64,000 bases of DNA from Rickettsiaceae bacterium H1 (GCA_018101195.1 JACDQH010000001.1:164518-228517); one strand, 5' to 3'; positions 33,906 to 43,077 are shown, counted from the stretch's first letter. Made by a program: numbers and translations. Notes: generated by a model not told the origin, from the sequence alone.

Positions 33906-35678
33906 CTATTCTAAACCTATAGCTTGTGACAAATCAACATTATACTGGTATGAGTTTTGTAGATCGGCGCCTTTTAATAAGGTGCTATTAAAAACGGTTT
34001 CATATAATCTTGCTTGAGTAAAATTCGCATTACTTAAATTGCTAGATGAAAAATCAGTGTGATAAAGTATTGCTTTCGATAAGTTTACACCTGTTAAGTC
34101 GATGTTACTTAAATTTAGGTAAGAATAATTTACTCCTACTAATCCTTTTGTTTGTGCATGATTTTCCAAATCTTCTATAGTTACTATTGCATTTTTTTCT
34201 GATATATCTTTTTTTATTCTTTCTTGTCCTTTGTTTGCCAGAAATAAGGAATTGCTTAATTTACTATTATTGAACTTTACGTTAATAAAACTATTTTTAG
34301 TAATACCGGAATTTTTCATTTCGGAATCGGTAATTTTTACTTTGTTAAATTTACTGTTGTAGATACTGACTTTGTTTAAAGACGATTTATTAAATTCCGT
34401 CGAATTAAATTCGACGTTTTTAAAATTACTGTAATTTAATTCTGAGTTTTCTAAATTTGATGTTTTAATGATTACGTTATCCCAGGTTGATCCTTTAATG
34501 TTACTTGCGTTTATAACAGTGTCGGTAAAATTTGTTTGATAAAAGTTGGAATTTTGCAAATTGGTATTTAAGAAATACGAGTACGAAATGTTATTCGTAA
34601 TAAAGTGTCCTTGTTTAAATTTGGTATTTTTGAATAAATTGTTAACGAAGTCAGCATTTTTCATACTGTTTTCTTTGATTTTCGAATCTTCTAAGCTGGA
34701 GTTCCTTATATCTGATTGTTTCAAATCAGTATTTTCTATTATGGATTGATTTATTGTGGCATTTTTTATGATTACTCCTTTGAGAAAAGCGTTTATTATT
34801 TTAGTGGAATTTAGATTAACTTGATTCAAGTAAGAATATTCCAGGTTAATATTAGTACAATCAGAGGATTCTAGATTTGCTTTTTCTAAATTTGACGAAC
34901 TCATATTTGCATTTTCCAAATATGAATTTTCTAAATTCAATGCTGTTAAGTCGGAATTAGAAAGAATAGTGCCATACATTACTGCATTGCTTAGGTTAGA
35001 AAAACTGAATTTCGAATTGTTAAAGTTTCCTTCCATTAAGTTGGCATTTTTCAATTCGGAAGATGTCATTTTTATTTTTTCGGCATTTGTTCTATACATA
35101 ATGACATTGGAGAAATCAGATTGGGATAAATCAGCGGAGCTTAAGTTGGCATTTGTAAAATTTGCTCCTATTCCTTTTAGTTTAATTCCGGTAATTTGCA
35201 TTAGGTTTGCTCGTTCGAAGTTACCATAACTTATATCGGAATTACTTATATCGGCTTTTGAAAATTCGGCTTTATAAAATAAAGCGTTATTAAATTCCCC
35301 TTCTTGTAAAGAACTTTTGTAAAGATCGGAATATGAAAAATTTGCTCCGTGTGCTTTGACTTTATTCAACGATGCGTCAGAAATCAGAGCATAACTAAAA
35401 TTAGCCTTGGAAATGTTAGCTCCGTCAAATGTTGCACCTCTTAAATCCAAACCTCTAAAGTCGCCTCCGGTTAAATTTGTGCCGAATTCCTTAACGAAGT
35501 CTATTTTAATTCCCCTGTTTCTGTTATTATTGACGAAATCTTTAAAATCTTGATTGGAAAAAGATACCGCCGAACTTATTTTTTCTTCCGAGGAATATAA
35601 ACTACTACTGCTTAACAATAGTGTTAACAAAAATAACGTTTTTAACACTTTTCTCCGTTTTTTAATTAACGTTAACAT
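33906..35678 (-). CDS. Secreted pentapeptide-repeat protein
   Basis: A 590-residue protein with an N-terminal signal peptide (LKTLFLLTLLLSSSSLYS). From about residue 70 to the end it is almost entirely pentapeptide repeats of the A(N/D)(L/F)xx type, such as ANFSYALISDASLNKV and ANLSSADLSQSDF, rich in Asn and Ser in the loops. About 90-100 repeats would build a long right-handed quadrilateral beta helix. A short non-repeat linker near residues 490-515 (ERIKKDISEK...) splits the helix. It should be exported to the periplasm or surface. Its role is unknown; length and secretion separate it from gyrase-protecting Qnr proteins. Confidence 0.88.
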   Translation of the reverse strand: MLTLIKKRRKVLKTLFLLTLLLSSSSLYSSEEKISSAVSFSNQDFKDFVNNNRNRGIKIDFVKEFGTNLTGGDFRGLDLRGATFDGANISKANFSYALISDASLNKVKAHGANFSYSDLYKSSLQEGEFNNALFYKAEFSKADISNSDISYGNFERANLMQITGIKLKGIGANFTNANLSSADLSQSDFSNVIMYRTNAEKIKMTSSELKNANLMEGNFNNSKFSFSNLSNAVMYGTILSNSDLTALNLENSYLENANMSSSNLEKANLESSDCTNINLEYSYLNQVNLNSTKIINAFLKGVIIKNATINQSIIENTDLKQSDIRNSSLEDSKIKENSMKNADFVNNLFKNTKFKQGHFITNNISYSYFLNTNLQNSNFYQTNFTDTVINASNIKGSTWDNVIIKTSNLENSELNYSNFKNVEFNSTEFNKSSLNKVSIYNSKFNKVKITDSEMKNSGITKNSFINVKFNNSKLSNSLFLANKGQERIKKDISEKNAIVTIEDLENHAQTKGLVGVNYSYLNLSNIDLTGVNLSKAILYHTDFSSSNLSNANFTQARLYETVFNSTLLKGADLQNSYQYNVDLSQAIGLE

Positions 35679-35700
35679 TATAGGGTAAATAAAAAATAAA

Positions 35701-35787
35701 TGGTGCCCTTAGCCGGACTCGAACCAGCACATTCTTGCGAATAGCAGATTTTGAGTCTGCCGCGTCTACCAATTCCACCATAAGGGC
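35701..35787 (-). tRNA. tRNA-Leu(CAA)
   Basis: Read on the minus strand: acceptor GCCCTTA pairs with TAAGGGC, followed by discriminator A and an encoded CCA. D-arm GTGGAATTGGTAGACGC, anticodon stem GCAGA/TCTGC around CTCAAAA with anticodon CAA, a long class II variable arm and a GGTTCGAGTCC T-arm identify a leucine tRNA of 87 bases. Confidence 0.95.
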
Positions 35788-35846
35788 TGCAGACTTTAAT
35801 AAAAAAATACCATACCATAAAATAGGCATAATACAATTTAATATAC

Positions 35847-37013
35847 ATGCGAAAATGCTTGATAGTTGGCGGGGGAATAGATGCTTTGGTAGCCGCTTTG
35901 GCGATAAAAAAAAGTAAAGGAAATTTTACCGTTGTCGTAAAAACGAAAAATTCCGACCCGCGTAAATATCGTGAAATAAAGAGCGGTGCTACTTGGGCTG
36001 GTTCATCGCCTCGCCAAATAACTTATTTGGAAAGCTATAACCGTAATTTATTCGGTATTAACGAATTGTTATTAAGAAAAAAAGTGAGTCAAGGCGGTTG
36101 GCTCGGGAAAGAAAATTTTTCCTATGAAGAACGGGGCTGGTTGGAAAGAAGAATTAGAGCGCAACAATTTACGAAATTTAATTGGGAATTATTAAAGTTT
36201 TACAAGGGTTATAACCGTGAAGCCATAAGGTTATGGTATAAATTGATGAGTTCGCATGCAAATTTGTTTCATAATACGAAAGTAAAATATGGAGTAGATA
36301 AAAAGCATCATAATAATATTAACGTATCCGGTAATTACCCGGAATTTACATTATCGATTCGTAATTTTGCGATTAATATACTGGATTACCTTGAAGAATC
36401 GGGAGTAGAATTACAATTTGATACTCAGGTTGATTTTAATTCGATAAAAGATTTTCCGAATGTCGTAATAGCGGTCGGAGCATATGATAGCGAATTATTG
36501 AAAAATACTTCCGTTGCCGATCGTATTTTTGCGATAGCCGGTTGCTGGTTAATCGGTAATGCTCGGGGAGGTAATGATAATTTTCAATTACGTACCGAAG
36601 ATTTGTGGCAACAAAATTACAGTTATATCGGGAGTAATAAATACGTAATAGGCAGCGGCTACGCTATTGCCGGTTTTGATACGAATAGTTTGTGCGAGGT
36701 GCAAAAAAGGGCTTTGGTCGACAGAAGCATGGAGTTGGCCGAGAAATTTTGTGACGAAGTAAAACCCGTCGACAGAATATGTTTCAGAGCATTTACGGAT
36801 AACGACGTTCCCTTATTGCATGTTGAAAATAATGATAACTGGGGGAAAACAATAATTATCGGGGGAATGAACACCGGAACGGCAACTGCAGCACCGCTAA
36901 CTGGGCAAATCGTAGCGAATGCTTTGCAAGGCTACGACGAGTTATGGTTGAAGAAGTTAAATTTATTTAATGCAGAATGGACAAAGCTTGTTCCCGAAAG
37001 TTGTGTGCGATAA
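35847..37013 (+). CDS. FAD-dependent oxidoreductase (DadA/glycine-oxidase-like)
   Basis: The 388-residue protein starts with a dinucleotide-binding fold, CLIVGGGIDALVAALAIKK. It ends with the second FAD segment, KTIIIGGMNTGTATAAPLTGQIVA, as in D-amino-acid oxidase/dehydrogenase relatives. The middle is unlike standard DadA, so the substrate cannot be named. There is no signal peptide or membrane segment. It lies downstream of and divergent from tRNA-Leu(CAA) and convergent with the HAD-domain gene. The start is the first ATG after an AT-rich leader. Confidence 0.78.
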   Translation: MRKCLIVGGGIDALVAALAIKKSKGNFTVVVKTKNSDPRKYREIKSGATWAGSSPRQITYLESYNRNLFGINELLLRKKVSQGGWLGKENFSYEERGWLERRIRAQQFTKFNWELLKFYKGYNREAIRLWYKLMSSHANLFHNTKVKYGVDKKHHNNINVSGNYPEFTLSIRNFAINILDYLEESGVELQFDTQVDFNSIKDFPNVVIAVGAYDSELLKNTSVADRIFAIAGCWLIGNARGGNDNFQLRTEDLWQQNYSYIGSNKYVIGSGYAIAGFDTNSLCEVQKRALVDRSMELAEKFCDEVKPVDRICFRAFTDNDVPLLHVENNDNWGKTIIIGGMNTGTATAAPLTGQIVANALQGYDELWLKKLNLFNAEWTKLVPESCVR

Positions 37014-37079
37014 ATTTTTATTTTTTTTGAGAAGGAAGTAATCGAATTTGTAAAGCTTTTTCTCAATTATTCAACTCTA

Positions 37080-38801
37080 CTATCCCCCACGACTAACGGC
37101 AGAGCGCACACCGGATTCCTTATGATTCGTAGGAGTACTTTGTGGGGGGACATTACCATAAGTGTGTTCGGAAAAAGAAAATTGTGAATTGGTTTTCATT
37201 TCCGCTCCGAACTTAGCTGCATTACTTTGTAGATTACTCTGTGCTTCAGTAACCGACATCATGCTACGATCTTCATCGATTTTTTGTCGAGCAACGTTTC
37301 GTATTGCATCTTCGATTTTAATATCATGCTTGACTTGAGATTTTATATTTTCTAACGCCGAGGAAAGTTCTGTTTTGATTTTCTCTTTTTGTTCATTGTT
37401 TTCACCTAATTTGTACTCCAAAGAATTATTGTATTTCAGTAGGGTTTGAACGTCTTCTTTAGCGGTTTTAACTAAATCTTCTTTTTGCTTTTTAGTTATA
37501 GGAGGGTTTAAAGTTGCCTCTAAGCTTCTGCCTTCAAATGAAACTTGAGTATTTATTTTTTTTGCTTCATTTATAATGTTTTGTTTGATCAAGCTTTTTA
37601 AACCGTTTGTAAAATTTTTCGATTTACCAAGTTGAAGGTCTTTAAATACTTCATTATTTAAATTTAGTTGTGTGGTTTCTTTAACTTTTGCATGAACGGG
37701 TCCTGTTTTTTGGGCTTGTTCTTGTGCAGCAGCATTTTGCTGTGCGGTTTGCCCTTTTGTTTGATCATTGGTATTTTTACTTGCTTCAGCCCCGATTGAG
37801 GTTTCAATGCCTTTTTCTTTTTTCGAAACGAAACCGAGAATTTCACCGATTGTTATGAAAAAACTTTTTATTTGTTGGAACAAAGTTTCTTTTTTTACTT
37901 CTTCTTGGGAAAAAACCGGTTTTTCTATTTTTTCGATTGATTCTGCAAATCTTACTACTTTTTTCTCAGGTTTGTTTTCTTGGTTACTATTAGTTGCTGA
38001 AGTTGGCTTGGGTGCGACGGTTGGCTTTTTAGGTTGCCATTCTGTTTTTTCTGCCTGTTTTCTTATGGGATTAACATTTTCATAAATAGCTTCTGTTACC
38101 TCTTGTTGATTTTTGTTAGCATGATTTTCAATAAATTTATCGATTTCATTTAAATATTCCTTCGTATCTCTAGGAGCTGTGACGCCTTTATAACCGGCTT
38201 CCTTGATATGTTTGATGTTTTTTGCATTATCGTCGACGAGCACCATATTTTCTTTGCTTTCAATGCTGTAAATTTCTTTTATTTTGTCTAGTAATGGTTC
38301 TTTCACACGGCATCCTTGCATGTTTTGATTGTTACAAGTTACAACCGTAATTTTATCTGCCCCTTCTTCCCCTAAAAGTTGTTGCATTGCTATTTTTATC
38401 CCTCTTGGATAAGAACTATGGCTGGCAACCGCTACTGGAATATCTTGTTCTAGTGCCGTATTAATTTTTTCTTGTAGCGATTTTTCGTTTCTGAATCCTT
38501 TGCCGTTTTTTATAAAATTTTCTACATTCGTGTTGGTGATATTGTTATCTATCTTGCCTAATCTAGCAAAAGCATTGTGCATGTGACCGTTGACTATCGT
38601 ATCATCGAAATCTAAAACCAAAGCGGCATTCTGCTTATTTTCTGCCGCATTTTTTCCCTCTATTACTTTTAATTCTACTTCGCCGTTAAATTGAAATTTT
38701 TCACCTTTAACTCTTCCCTGATGTTGATAATCTGCAGTTAAATTTTTCGTAAAATTTACTTTTTCACTTTGAACTTGGATAAGTTCTTCCGGTTTTGCCA
38801 T
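37080..38801 (-). CDS. HAD-domain protein with ExxYxNV motifs, candidate type IV effector
   Basis: A 573-residue protein with no signal peptide. Residues about 57-225 form a HAD-type fold: D64-x-D66-D-T68 (motif I), a Ser in VASHSS (motif II), and LVDDNAKN at 188-195 (motif IV). A disordered part follows with E237AIYENV243, proline-rich KKPTVAPKPTS at 258-268, one hydrophobic stretch near 312-325 and a Gln/Ala-rich coil. The C-terminus has a second E545HTYGNV551 and a basic tail, KESGVRSAVSRGG. ExxY motifs, proline-rich stretches and a basic C-terminus are common in type IV effectors of intracellular pathogens. It lies 58 bases after virB9 on the same strand. The effector role is inference. 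Confidence 0.75.
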   Translation of the reverse strand: MAKPEELIQVQSEKVNFTKNLTADYQHQGRVKGEKFQFNGEVELKVIEGKNAAENKQNAALVLDFDDTIVNGHMHNAFARLGKIDNNITNTNVENFIKNGKGFRNEKSLQEKINTALEQDIPVAVASHSSYPRGIKIAMQQLLGEEGADKITVVTCNNQNMQGCRVKEPLLDKIKEIYSIESKENMVLVDDNAKNIKHIKEAGYKGVTAPRDTKEYLNEIDKFIENHANKNQQEVTEAIYENVNPIRKQAEKTEWQPKKPTVAPKPTSATNSNQENKPEKKVVRFAESIEKIEKPVFSQEEVKKETLFQQIKSFFITIGEILGFVSKKEKGIETSIGAEASKNTNDQTKGQTAQQNAAAQEQAQKTGPVHAKVKETTQLNLNNEVFKDLQLGKSKNFTNGLKSLIKQNIINEAKKINTQVSFEGRSLEATLNPPITKKQKEDLVKTAKEDVQTLLKYNNSLEYKLGENNEQKEKIKTELSSALENIKSQVKHDIKIEDAIRNVARQKIDEDRSMMSVTEAQSNLQSNAAKFGAEMKTNSQFSFSEHTYGNVPPQSTPTNHKESGVRSAVSRGG

Positions 38802-38859
38802 ACATTACCCCCTTCTTTTTATTTAAATTTTAAAGGAAAAATATTATTTTTTTATAAAA

Positions 38860-39642
38860 TTATCCGAATAATGAACTTTTTTTATTTTTTATGTAGTGGT
38901 AGGGAATATTTTTATTGCTTAAACATACCGTGTCATCGCCATTTCTCAAAGTGAATTTTGCAGCGGCTCGTTCTATTATCATGTAATCACCCCGGACACG
39001 GAAATTTACCAAGGATTCGTACCCTTTGGAATCGACTAAAAATACCGCTGGTAATTCCCCATTTGCATTGTTGAATTGCAGATAAGTAAATTTGCCGTTA
39101 TCGAATGCTCTAATTGGTTTTATGTAATCCGAACCGCTTACCCTGTAATTAAAATTTAAATTAGTAGCATTTTCGATATCGGGTATTTCCGAATCGTCAC
39201 CTATTGTTTCGTCCCTATTTACAATTATTATATTATCCTCAGGATAGCTGAACCTGACTTCGTGAGCTATTTCTGGGTCATCAATTCCTTCGGCTTCTTT
39301 TGCAAAAAGTTTAAAGTGATAAGTTCTTTTATTAGTCGTTATGGAGGCATTGGTATCGGCATTGTCTTCTATAGGTTTGATATACAACTTGTTGCCTTGG
39401 GGATCTAACTGCCAACCGGTTGAAACTCCCATTGACACGGTGCTTATTGTCTCGTCGTTGTCGAAAATGATACTTGATTGATAGCCGTAAAACCCTACGT
39501 ATTTATGAATGTTGTCCTTATCATAATTCATCGATTTGATATGCGGACTTTTTGCCGAGGATTGCATTAATTGCTCATCTGCATTAACTCTGGAGCTAAA
39601 TAAAATTAATAATAAGAAAAGAAATTTCATTTTATTTTCCAT
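38860..39642 (-). CDS. virB9: Type IV secretion protein VirB9
   Basis: VirB9 is part of the outer-membrane core of the type IV secretion system. The 260-residue protein has a signal peptide (MKFLFLLLILFSSRVNA) and the family's beta-sandwich halves: IRYGYQSSIIF-like N-domain strands and a C-domain with NFNYRVSG, PIRAFDNGKFTYLQF and PAVFLVDSKG. The last part, YMIIERAAAKFTLRNGDDTVCLSNK, is diagnostic. It overlaps virB8 by 11 bases. Rickettsiales carry virB8-virB9 outside the main vir cluster; this looks like such a unit. Confidence 0.93.
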   Translation of the reverse strand: MENKMKFLFLLLILFSSRVNADEQLMQSSAKSPHIKSMNYDKDNIHKYVGFYGYQSSIIFDNDETISTVSMGVSTGWQLDPQGNKLYIKPIEDNADTNASITTNKRTYHFKLFAKEAEGIDDPEIAHEVRFSYPEDNIIIVNRDETIGDDSEIPDIENATNLNFNYRVSGSDYIKPIRAFDNGKFTYLQFNNANGELPAVFLVDSKGYESLVNFRVRGDYMIIERAAAKFTLRNGDDTVCLSNKNIPYHYIKNKKSSLFG

Positions 39643-40315
39643 ATGATACTACCCTGAATTCTAGCAAAACTAATTTTAAAACACTCGATACTATGTTGGA
39701 TAAAGTGAACCTTAACATAATGCTATGCTGTTTTTTAGTATGAGTTATGTTATCGTAAGTAATGAATTGTACTTTGGCATTACTGCTACCCGTACCATAA
39801 ATTTCTACGTTCAACACGTCTACGTTTAATTTTCCTTCTTTTTTATATTTTAACAAAGGACTGTCAGGATTTTGAGTGATATCCAACTGGTTAAGAAAAG
39901 CATCGTATACTAGACGTGACGAATTAGCCTTAATATAGGATTTTTGTTGCTCGATGTTGTTATAGTCGTATTTTTCGTGTGTTTTCACATAATTTGTTAC
40001 CAAATATTTTGCTAATGCTACTTGCGGATCGACATTTTTAGAATCGGTCAGTTTTTTGATAACATGTAAATCGTCGCTGTTTCCGTCCACATACATTACG
40101 AAAGGAACTGATTTTGACAAAGGAAAAAACGTATTAACTGCGAAGACATGTATGGCGAATATAATTGCAGAGATTATTGCCAGGACTATCAGCCACATTT
40201 TTTCAATCGAAGGTTTTAAATATTTATCGGCATACCAGTCCCATGCTTCGGTAAAGTAACGGCTGTCATTTAGCAATGTTTGAAGTTTTTTTTCTCCAGC
40301 TTCCATAATACTCAA
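39632..40315 (-). CDS. virB8: Type IV secretion protein VirB8
   Basis: An inner-membrane assembly factor. The 227-residue product has a cytoplasmic N-terminus (AWDWYADKYLKPSIEKMW), one membrane segment at about 42-65 (LIVLAIISAIIFAIHVFAV), then the periplasmic VirB8 domain with PFVMYVDGNSDDLHVI, the conserved ALAKYLVTNYVKTHEKYD helix, and the C-terminal sheet. It is first in the virB8-virB9-HAD gene run. The ATG follows a weak GGAG-like site. Confidence 0.93.
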   Translation of the reverse strand: MSIMEAGEKKLQTLLNDSRYFTEAWDWYADKYLKPSIEKMWLIVLAIISAIIFAIHVFAVNTFFPLSKSVPFVMYVDGNSDDLHVIKKLTDSKNVDPQVALAKYLVTNYVKTHEKYDYNNIEQQKSYIKANSSRLVYDAFLNQLDITQNPDSPLLKYKKEGKLNVDVLNVEIYGTGSSNAKVQFITYDNITHTKKQHSIMLRFTLSNIVSSVLKLVLLEFRVVSYGK

Positions 40316-40426
40316 GCTATATACGCAGAATAAAATTTAACTTAATACTATTACTTATTAATTAAAGTGTAGAATAAAGTGTAGAAATTTGCAATTCCGT
40401 ATAATTAATTTTATTATGTATAAAAA

Positions 40427-41032
40427 ATGTTAAATTATAACAAAATGAGCGATCTTAAGAAAAGTCAGAGTGTTAAAAAGCTAAAAGAGATATTAAAAAA
40501 AGGAAAAAATAACGATAGCGAAACGGTAAATAGTGTTAATCAAGATTTAGACAATGATAAAATAAAAAAAACATATGAAGAAAACAGGAAGCTTAGTGAA
40601 GAAAAGGAAGATTTAAAGAAAAAGCTATTAACCGCATTGGCAGATAAAGAAAATTTAAAAAAAACAATGTCTAAAGACGTAGAAAATGCACGTGAATATG
40701 GCTTTAGCAGGTTTGCCGAACAAATTGTCGATTCGCTCGATTCGTTGGAAAGAACCATAAAGAGTATTGGTAATTTTGATGATAATCAATTGATGAAGGA
40801 TGTCGTAGACGGAGTGAAAATGACGGTAAAAAATATAGAAAATGTGCTAAAAAATAACGGCATTGAAAAAATTATGCCTTTAGGTCGAAAATTCGATCAT
40901 AATTACCATCAAGCCGTTAAAACCGTGAAAAGTCAATCGAACGAAAAAGGTACGGTAAAAGAAGTGCTCCAATGCGGCTATAAAATGAAAGACAGAGTAT
41001 TGAGGCCGGCGATGGTAACAGTATGTAAATAA
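40427..41032 (+). CDS. grpE: Nucleotide exchange factor GrpE
   Basis: GrpE releases ADP from DnaK. The 201-residue product has a charged N-terminus, a long coiled coil (about 50-100, NRKLSEEKEDLKKKLLTALA), and the GrpE head with AREYGFSRFAEQIVDSLDSLER, NNGIEKIMPLGRKFDHNYHQA and GYKMKDRVLRPAMVTVCK. The second Met (40445, in KMSDLKK) is an equally plausible start. trpS begins one base after the stop, so the two are co-expressed. Confidence 0.95.
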   Translation: MLNYNKMSDLKKSQSVKKLKEILKKGKNNDSETVNSVNQDLDNDKIKKTYEENRKLSEEKEDLKKKLLTALADKENLKKTMSKDVENAREYGFSRFAEQIVDSLDSLERTIKSIGNFDDNQLMKDVVDGVKMTVKNIENVLKNNGIEKIMPLGRKFDHNYHQAVKTVKSQSNEKGTVKEVLQCGYKMKDRVLRPAMVTVCK

Positions 41033-41033
41033 T

Positions 41034-42014
41034 ATGTTTTCTGGATTACAGCCTACCGGTAATCTTCACTTAGGCAATTATTTGGGTGCTATAAAAAATT
41101 GGGTCGAGCTACAAGAAAGATTTCAGCCTTCGATATTTTGCGTGGTCGATTTGCATGCGATTACGGTTCCGCAAAATCCCGAAATGTTGAAAAAATCCAT
41201 TATCGATACTGTTGCTGCTTATATTGCATGCGGTATCGATGTCGATAAGAGTATGGTTTTTGTTCAATCTTCGGTAGCGGAGCATCTTAAATTAAGTTGG
41301 TTATTAGGCTGCTTAACGCCTATGGGTCGGATGAACCGAATGACTCAATTTAAGGATAAAACGAAAAAAAATAGGTCTTTGGCTTCGTTAGGGCTGTATA
41401 GTTATCCCGTGTTAATGGCGGCCGACATTTTGTTATATAAATCGACTTACGTACCTGTAGGTCATGATCAAATGCAGCATATAGAGTTAACTCGCGATAT
41501 AGCAAATTCGTTTAATTCGCTATATTCGGTTGATTATTTTCCGTTACCTGAAGCTGTTTCTCCGGAACTTAATTCTCGTGTTATGAGTTTAAAGGACGGA
41601 AATGCCAAGATGAGTAAATCCGATCCTGCAGATTATTCGCGAATTAATTTGTTTGATGAACCGGATGTAATTAAAAAGAAAATAGCAAAAGCTAAAACCG
41701 ATTCCATTTCGGGTTTTGACTTAGATGAATTGGAAGATAGGCCCGAAGCACGGAATTTAATCGAAATATATTCTAATTTAAGCGGTAAAAGTGTTGAATC
41801 GGTGTGTAACGAAAATAATAACTTTACCATTTTAAAAAGTCGTTTAACAGATTTAATAATTTTATTATTAAAAGAAATACAGGAGAAGTTTAAACAATTA
41901 CAGGAAGATCGAGGATATATAGATCAAGTGTTGAAAAACGGCAGGAAAAGAGCGCAGAAAATAGCTTATTTAAATTTTGAAGAAATAAAAAATATAACTG
42001 GAATATATAATTAA
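41034..42014 (+). CDS. trpS: Tryptophanyl-tRNA synthetase
   Basis: Charges tRNA-Trp. The 326-residue class I enzyme has the HIGH-equivalent GNLHLGNYLGAIKNW near residue 8, GCLTPMGRMNRMTQFKDK, VPVGHDQMQHIELTRDIA and the signature AKMSKSDP, with the last part helical. The N-terminus is short (MFSGLQPTG) and starts right after grpE; no earlier in-frame start is available, and the family often begins within a few residues of this motif. Confidence 0.97.
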   Translation: MFSGLQPTGNLHLGNYLGAIKNWVELQERFQPSIFCVVDLHAITVPQNPEMLKKSIIDTVAAYIACGIDVDKSMVFVQSSVAEHLKLSWLLGCLTPMGRMNRMTQFKDKTKKNRSLASLGLYSYPVLMAADILLYKSTYVPVGHDQMQHIELTRDIANSFNSLYSVDYFPLPEAVSPELNSRVMSLKDGNAKMSKSDPADYSRINLFDEPDVIKKKIAKAKTDSISGFDLDELEDRPEARNLIEIYSNLSGKSVESVCNENNNFTILKSRLTDLIILLLKEIQEKFKQLQEDRGYIDQVLKNGRKRAQKIAYLNFEEIKNITGIYN

Positions 42015-42341
42015 AAAAAACTATTTTATTAATTAATAGATAATTTAGTATATTTTTTCATCCCCATAATTATTGGATATTTCAAATTATTTTGATTTTA
42101 AGTAGGTTATAAGGACATAAAAAGTAGTTTTTGTAAAATAATACGGTTTTCAATTTAAATTGTTTTTTCTTTTTATTCATATCTTGATTATCGACATAAC
42201 ACTCGTCAAATTAATATTATTATCGGTATAATTATTCCTTAGGTGTAAGCCAATTTAATAAAAATATTACTATTAAATTGACTATATCTTTAATATTATA
42301 ATATAATATATTAATCATAATTTTATGTAAAGAGGTATAAT
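42015..42341. other. AT-rich intergenic region before the XRE gene
   Basis: No frame or RNA gene is visible in 327 bases. The last 60 bases are almost pure A/T (repeated TAATATTA and ATAATATA units around 42285-42315), followed by an AAAGAGGT ribosome-binding site. This looks like a promoter or operator for the small regulator at 42342, but no box can be assigned with confidence. Confidence 0.45.
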
Positions 42342-42611
42342 ATGAGCATTAAAGTATCTTTGGATAACTATAGGACTATAATAGATATACAAGATATAGA
42401 GAAAGTACGGAGTATATTTTTAAATATAATTACTGATAGCATTAATAGCAAAAAGCTAAATCAGAAAAACGCTGCTAAATTTTTAGGTATAGATCAACCT
42501 AAAATTTCTCATATTAAAAACGGAAAGATATCGGGTTTTTCTTTGGAAAGGTTGTTAAAATTTCTTAGAGTTTTGGAATATGAAATTAATATATGTATAA
42601 ATAGAAAATAA
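42342..42611 (+). CDS. Small XRE-family helix-turn-helix protein (HigA-like antitoxin)
   Basis: The 89-residue protein has a 40-residue N-terminal extension followed by a lambda-repressor-type HTH: LNQKNAAKFLGIDQPKISHI, KNGKISGFSLERLLKFLRVL. The arrangement, with the HTH near the C-terminus and a strand-like end (YEINICI), matches HTH proteins that pair with RelE/HigB-type toxins. No toxin gene adjoins it: upstream is 327 bases of AT-rich DNA and downstream is rpoZ. It is either a solitary regulator or the survivor of a toxin-antitoxin pair. Confidence 0.82.
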   Translation: MSIKVSLDNYRTIIDIQDIEKVRSIFLNIITDSINSKKLNQKNAAKFLGIDQPKISHIKNGKISGFSLERLLKFLRVLEYEINICINRK

Positions 42612-42665
42612 TTTTTGTATAATAAGAAAAATTTGTTATAGTGAATTTTTATTATCATAACTAAA

Positions 42666-43019
42666 GTGAAACAATCTGTTATTGAAGCCCGTAAAAAAGC
42701 TGTAAGAAATAGATTTGAATTAGTTGTGTTGGTTAGTCAAAGAGCAAGAGATCTTAATGTGGGTTCAAAGCCTTTATTAAATAAATTCTCTAACGATGAT
42801 AAAAGTATTATTCTTGCCCTAGAAGAGATGTCAACTAACTTATTCAATCCGGAAGAATTGCGTAGATTAGTCATTAGAAGGCATAAAATCAATACTATTG
42901 ATTTTGGTTACACCACTGATTCTTTTGTTGATAAGCAAGGGCTTAATCAGTTTGACAATATTAAGGATGCAAAAAGCGACATATTCTTTGGCGATGATGA
43001 TGTAGAGAGTCAAGATTAG
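42666..43019 (+). CDS. rpoZ: RNA polymerase omega subunit
   Basis: The 117-residue product starts at GTG and has the omega core: IEARKKAVRNRFELVVLVSQRARDL, a loop, then DDKSIILALEEMSTN. In E. coli the equivalent is NRFDLVLVAARRARQ...DK..V.ALREIE. The acidic C-terminal tail (FFGDDDVESQD) is typical of alphaproteobacterial omega proteins. It stands between the XRE gene and an unknown membrane protein. Confidence 0.9.
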   Translation: MKQSVIEARKKAVRNRFELVVLVSQRARDLNVGSKPLLNKFSNDDKSIILALEEMSTNLFNPEELRRLVIRRHKINTIDFGYTTDSFVDKQGLNQFDNIKDAKSDIFFGDDDVESQD

Positions 43020-43077
43020 TATACATTTAACGAAGTGGTAATATTTTTTTACGCAAGGTAATAAAGAATTTAATTTA

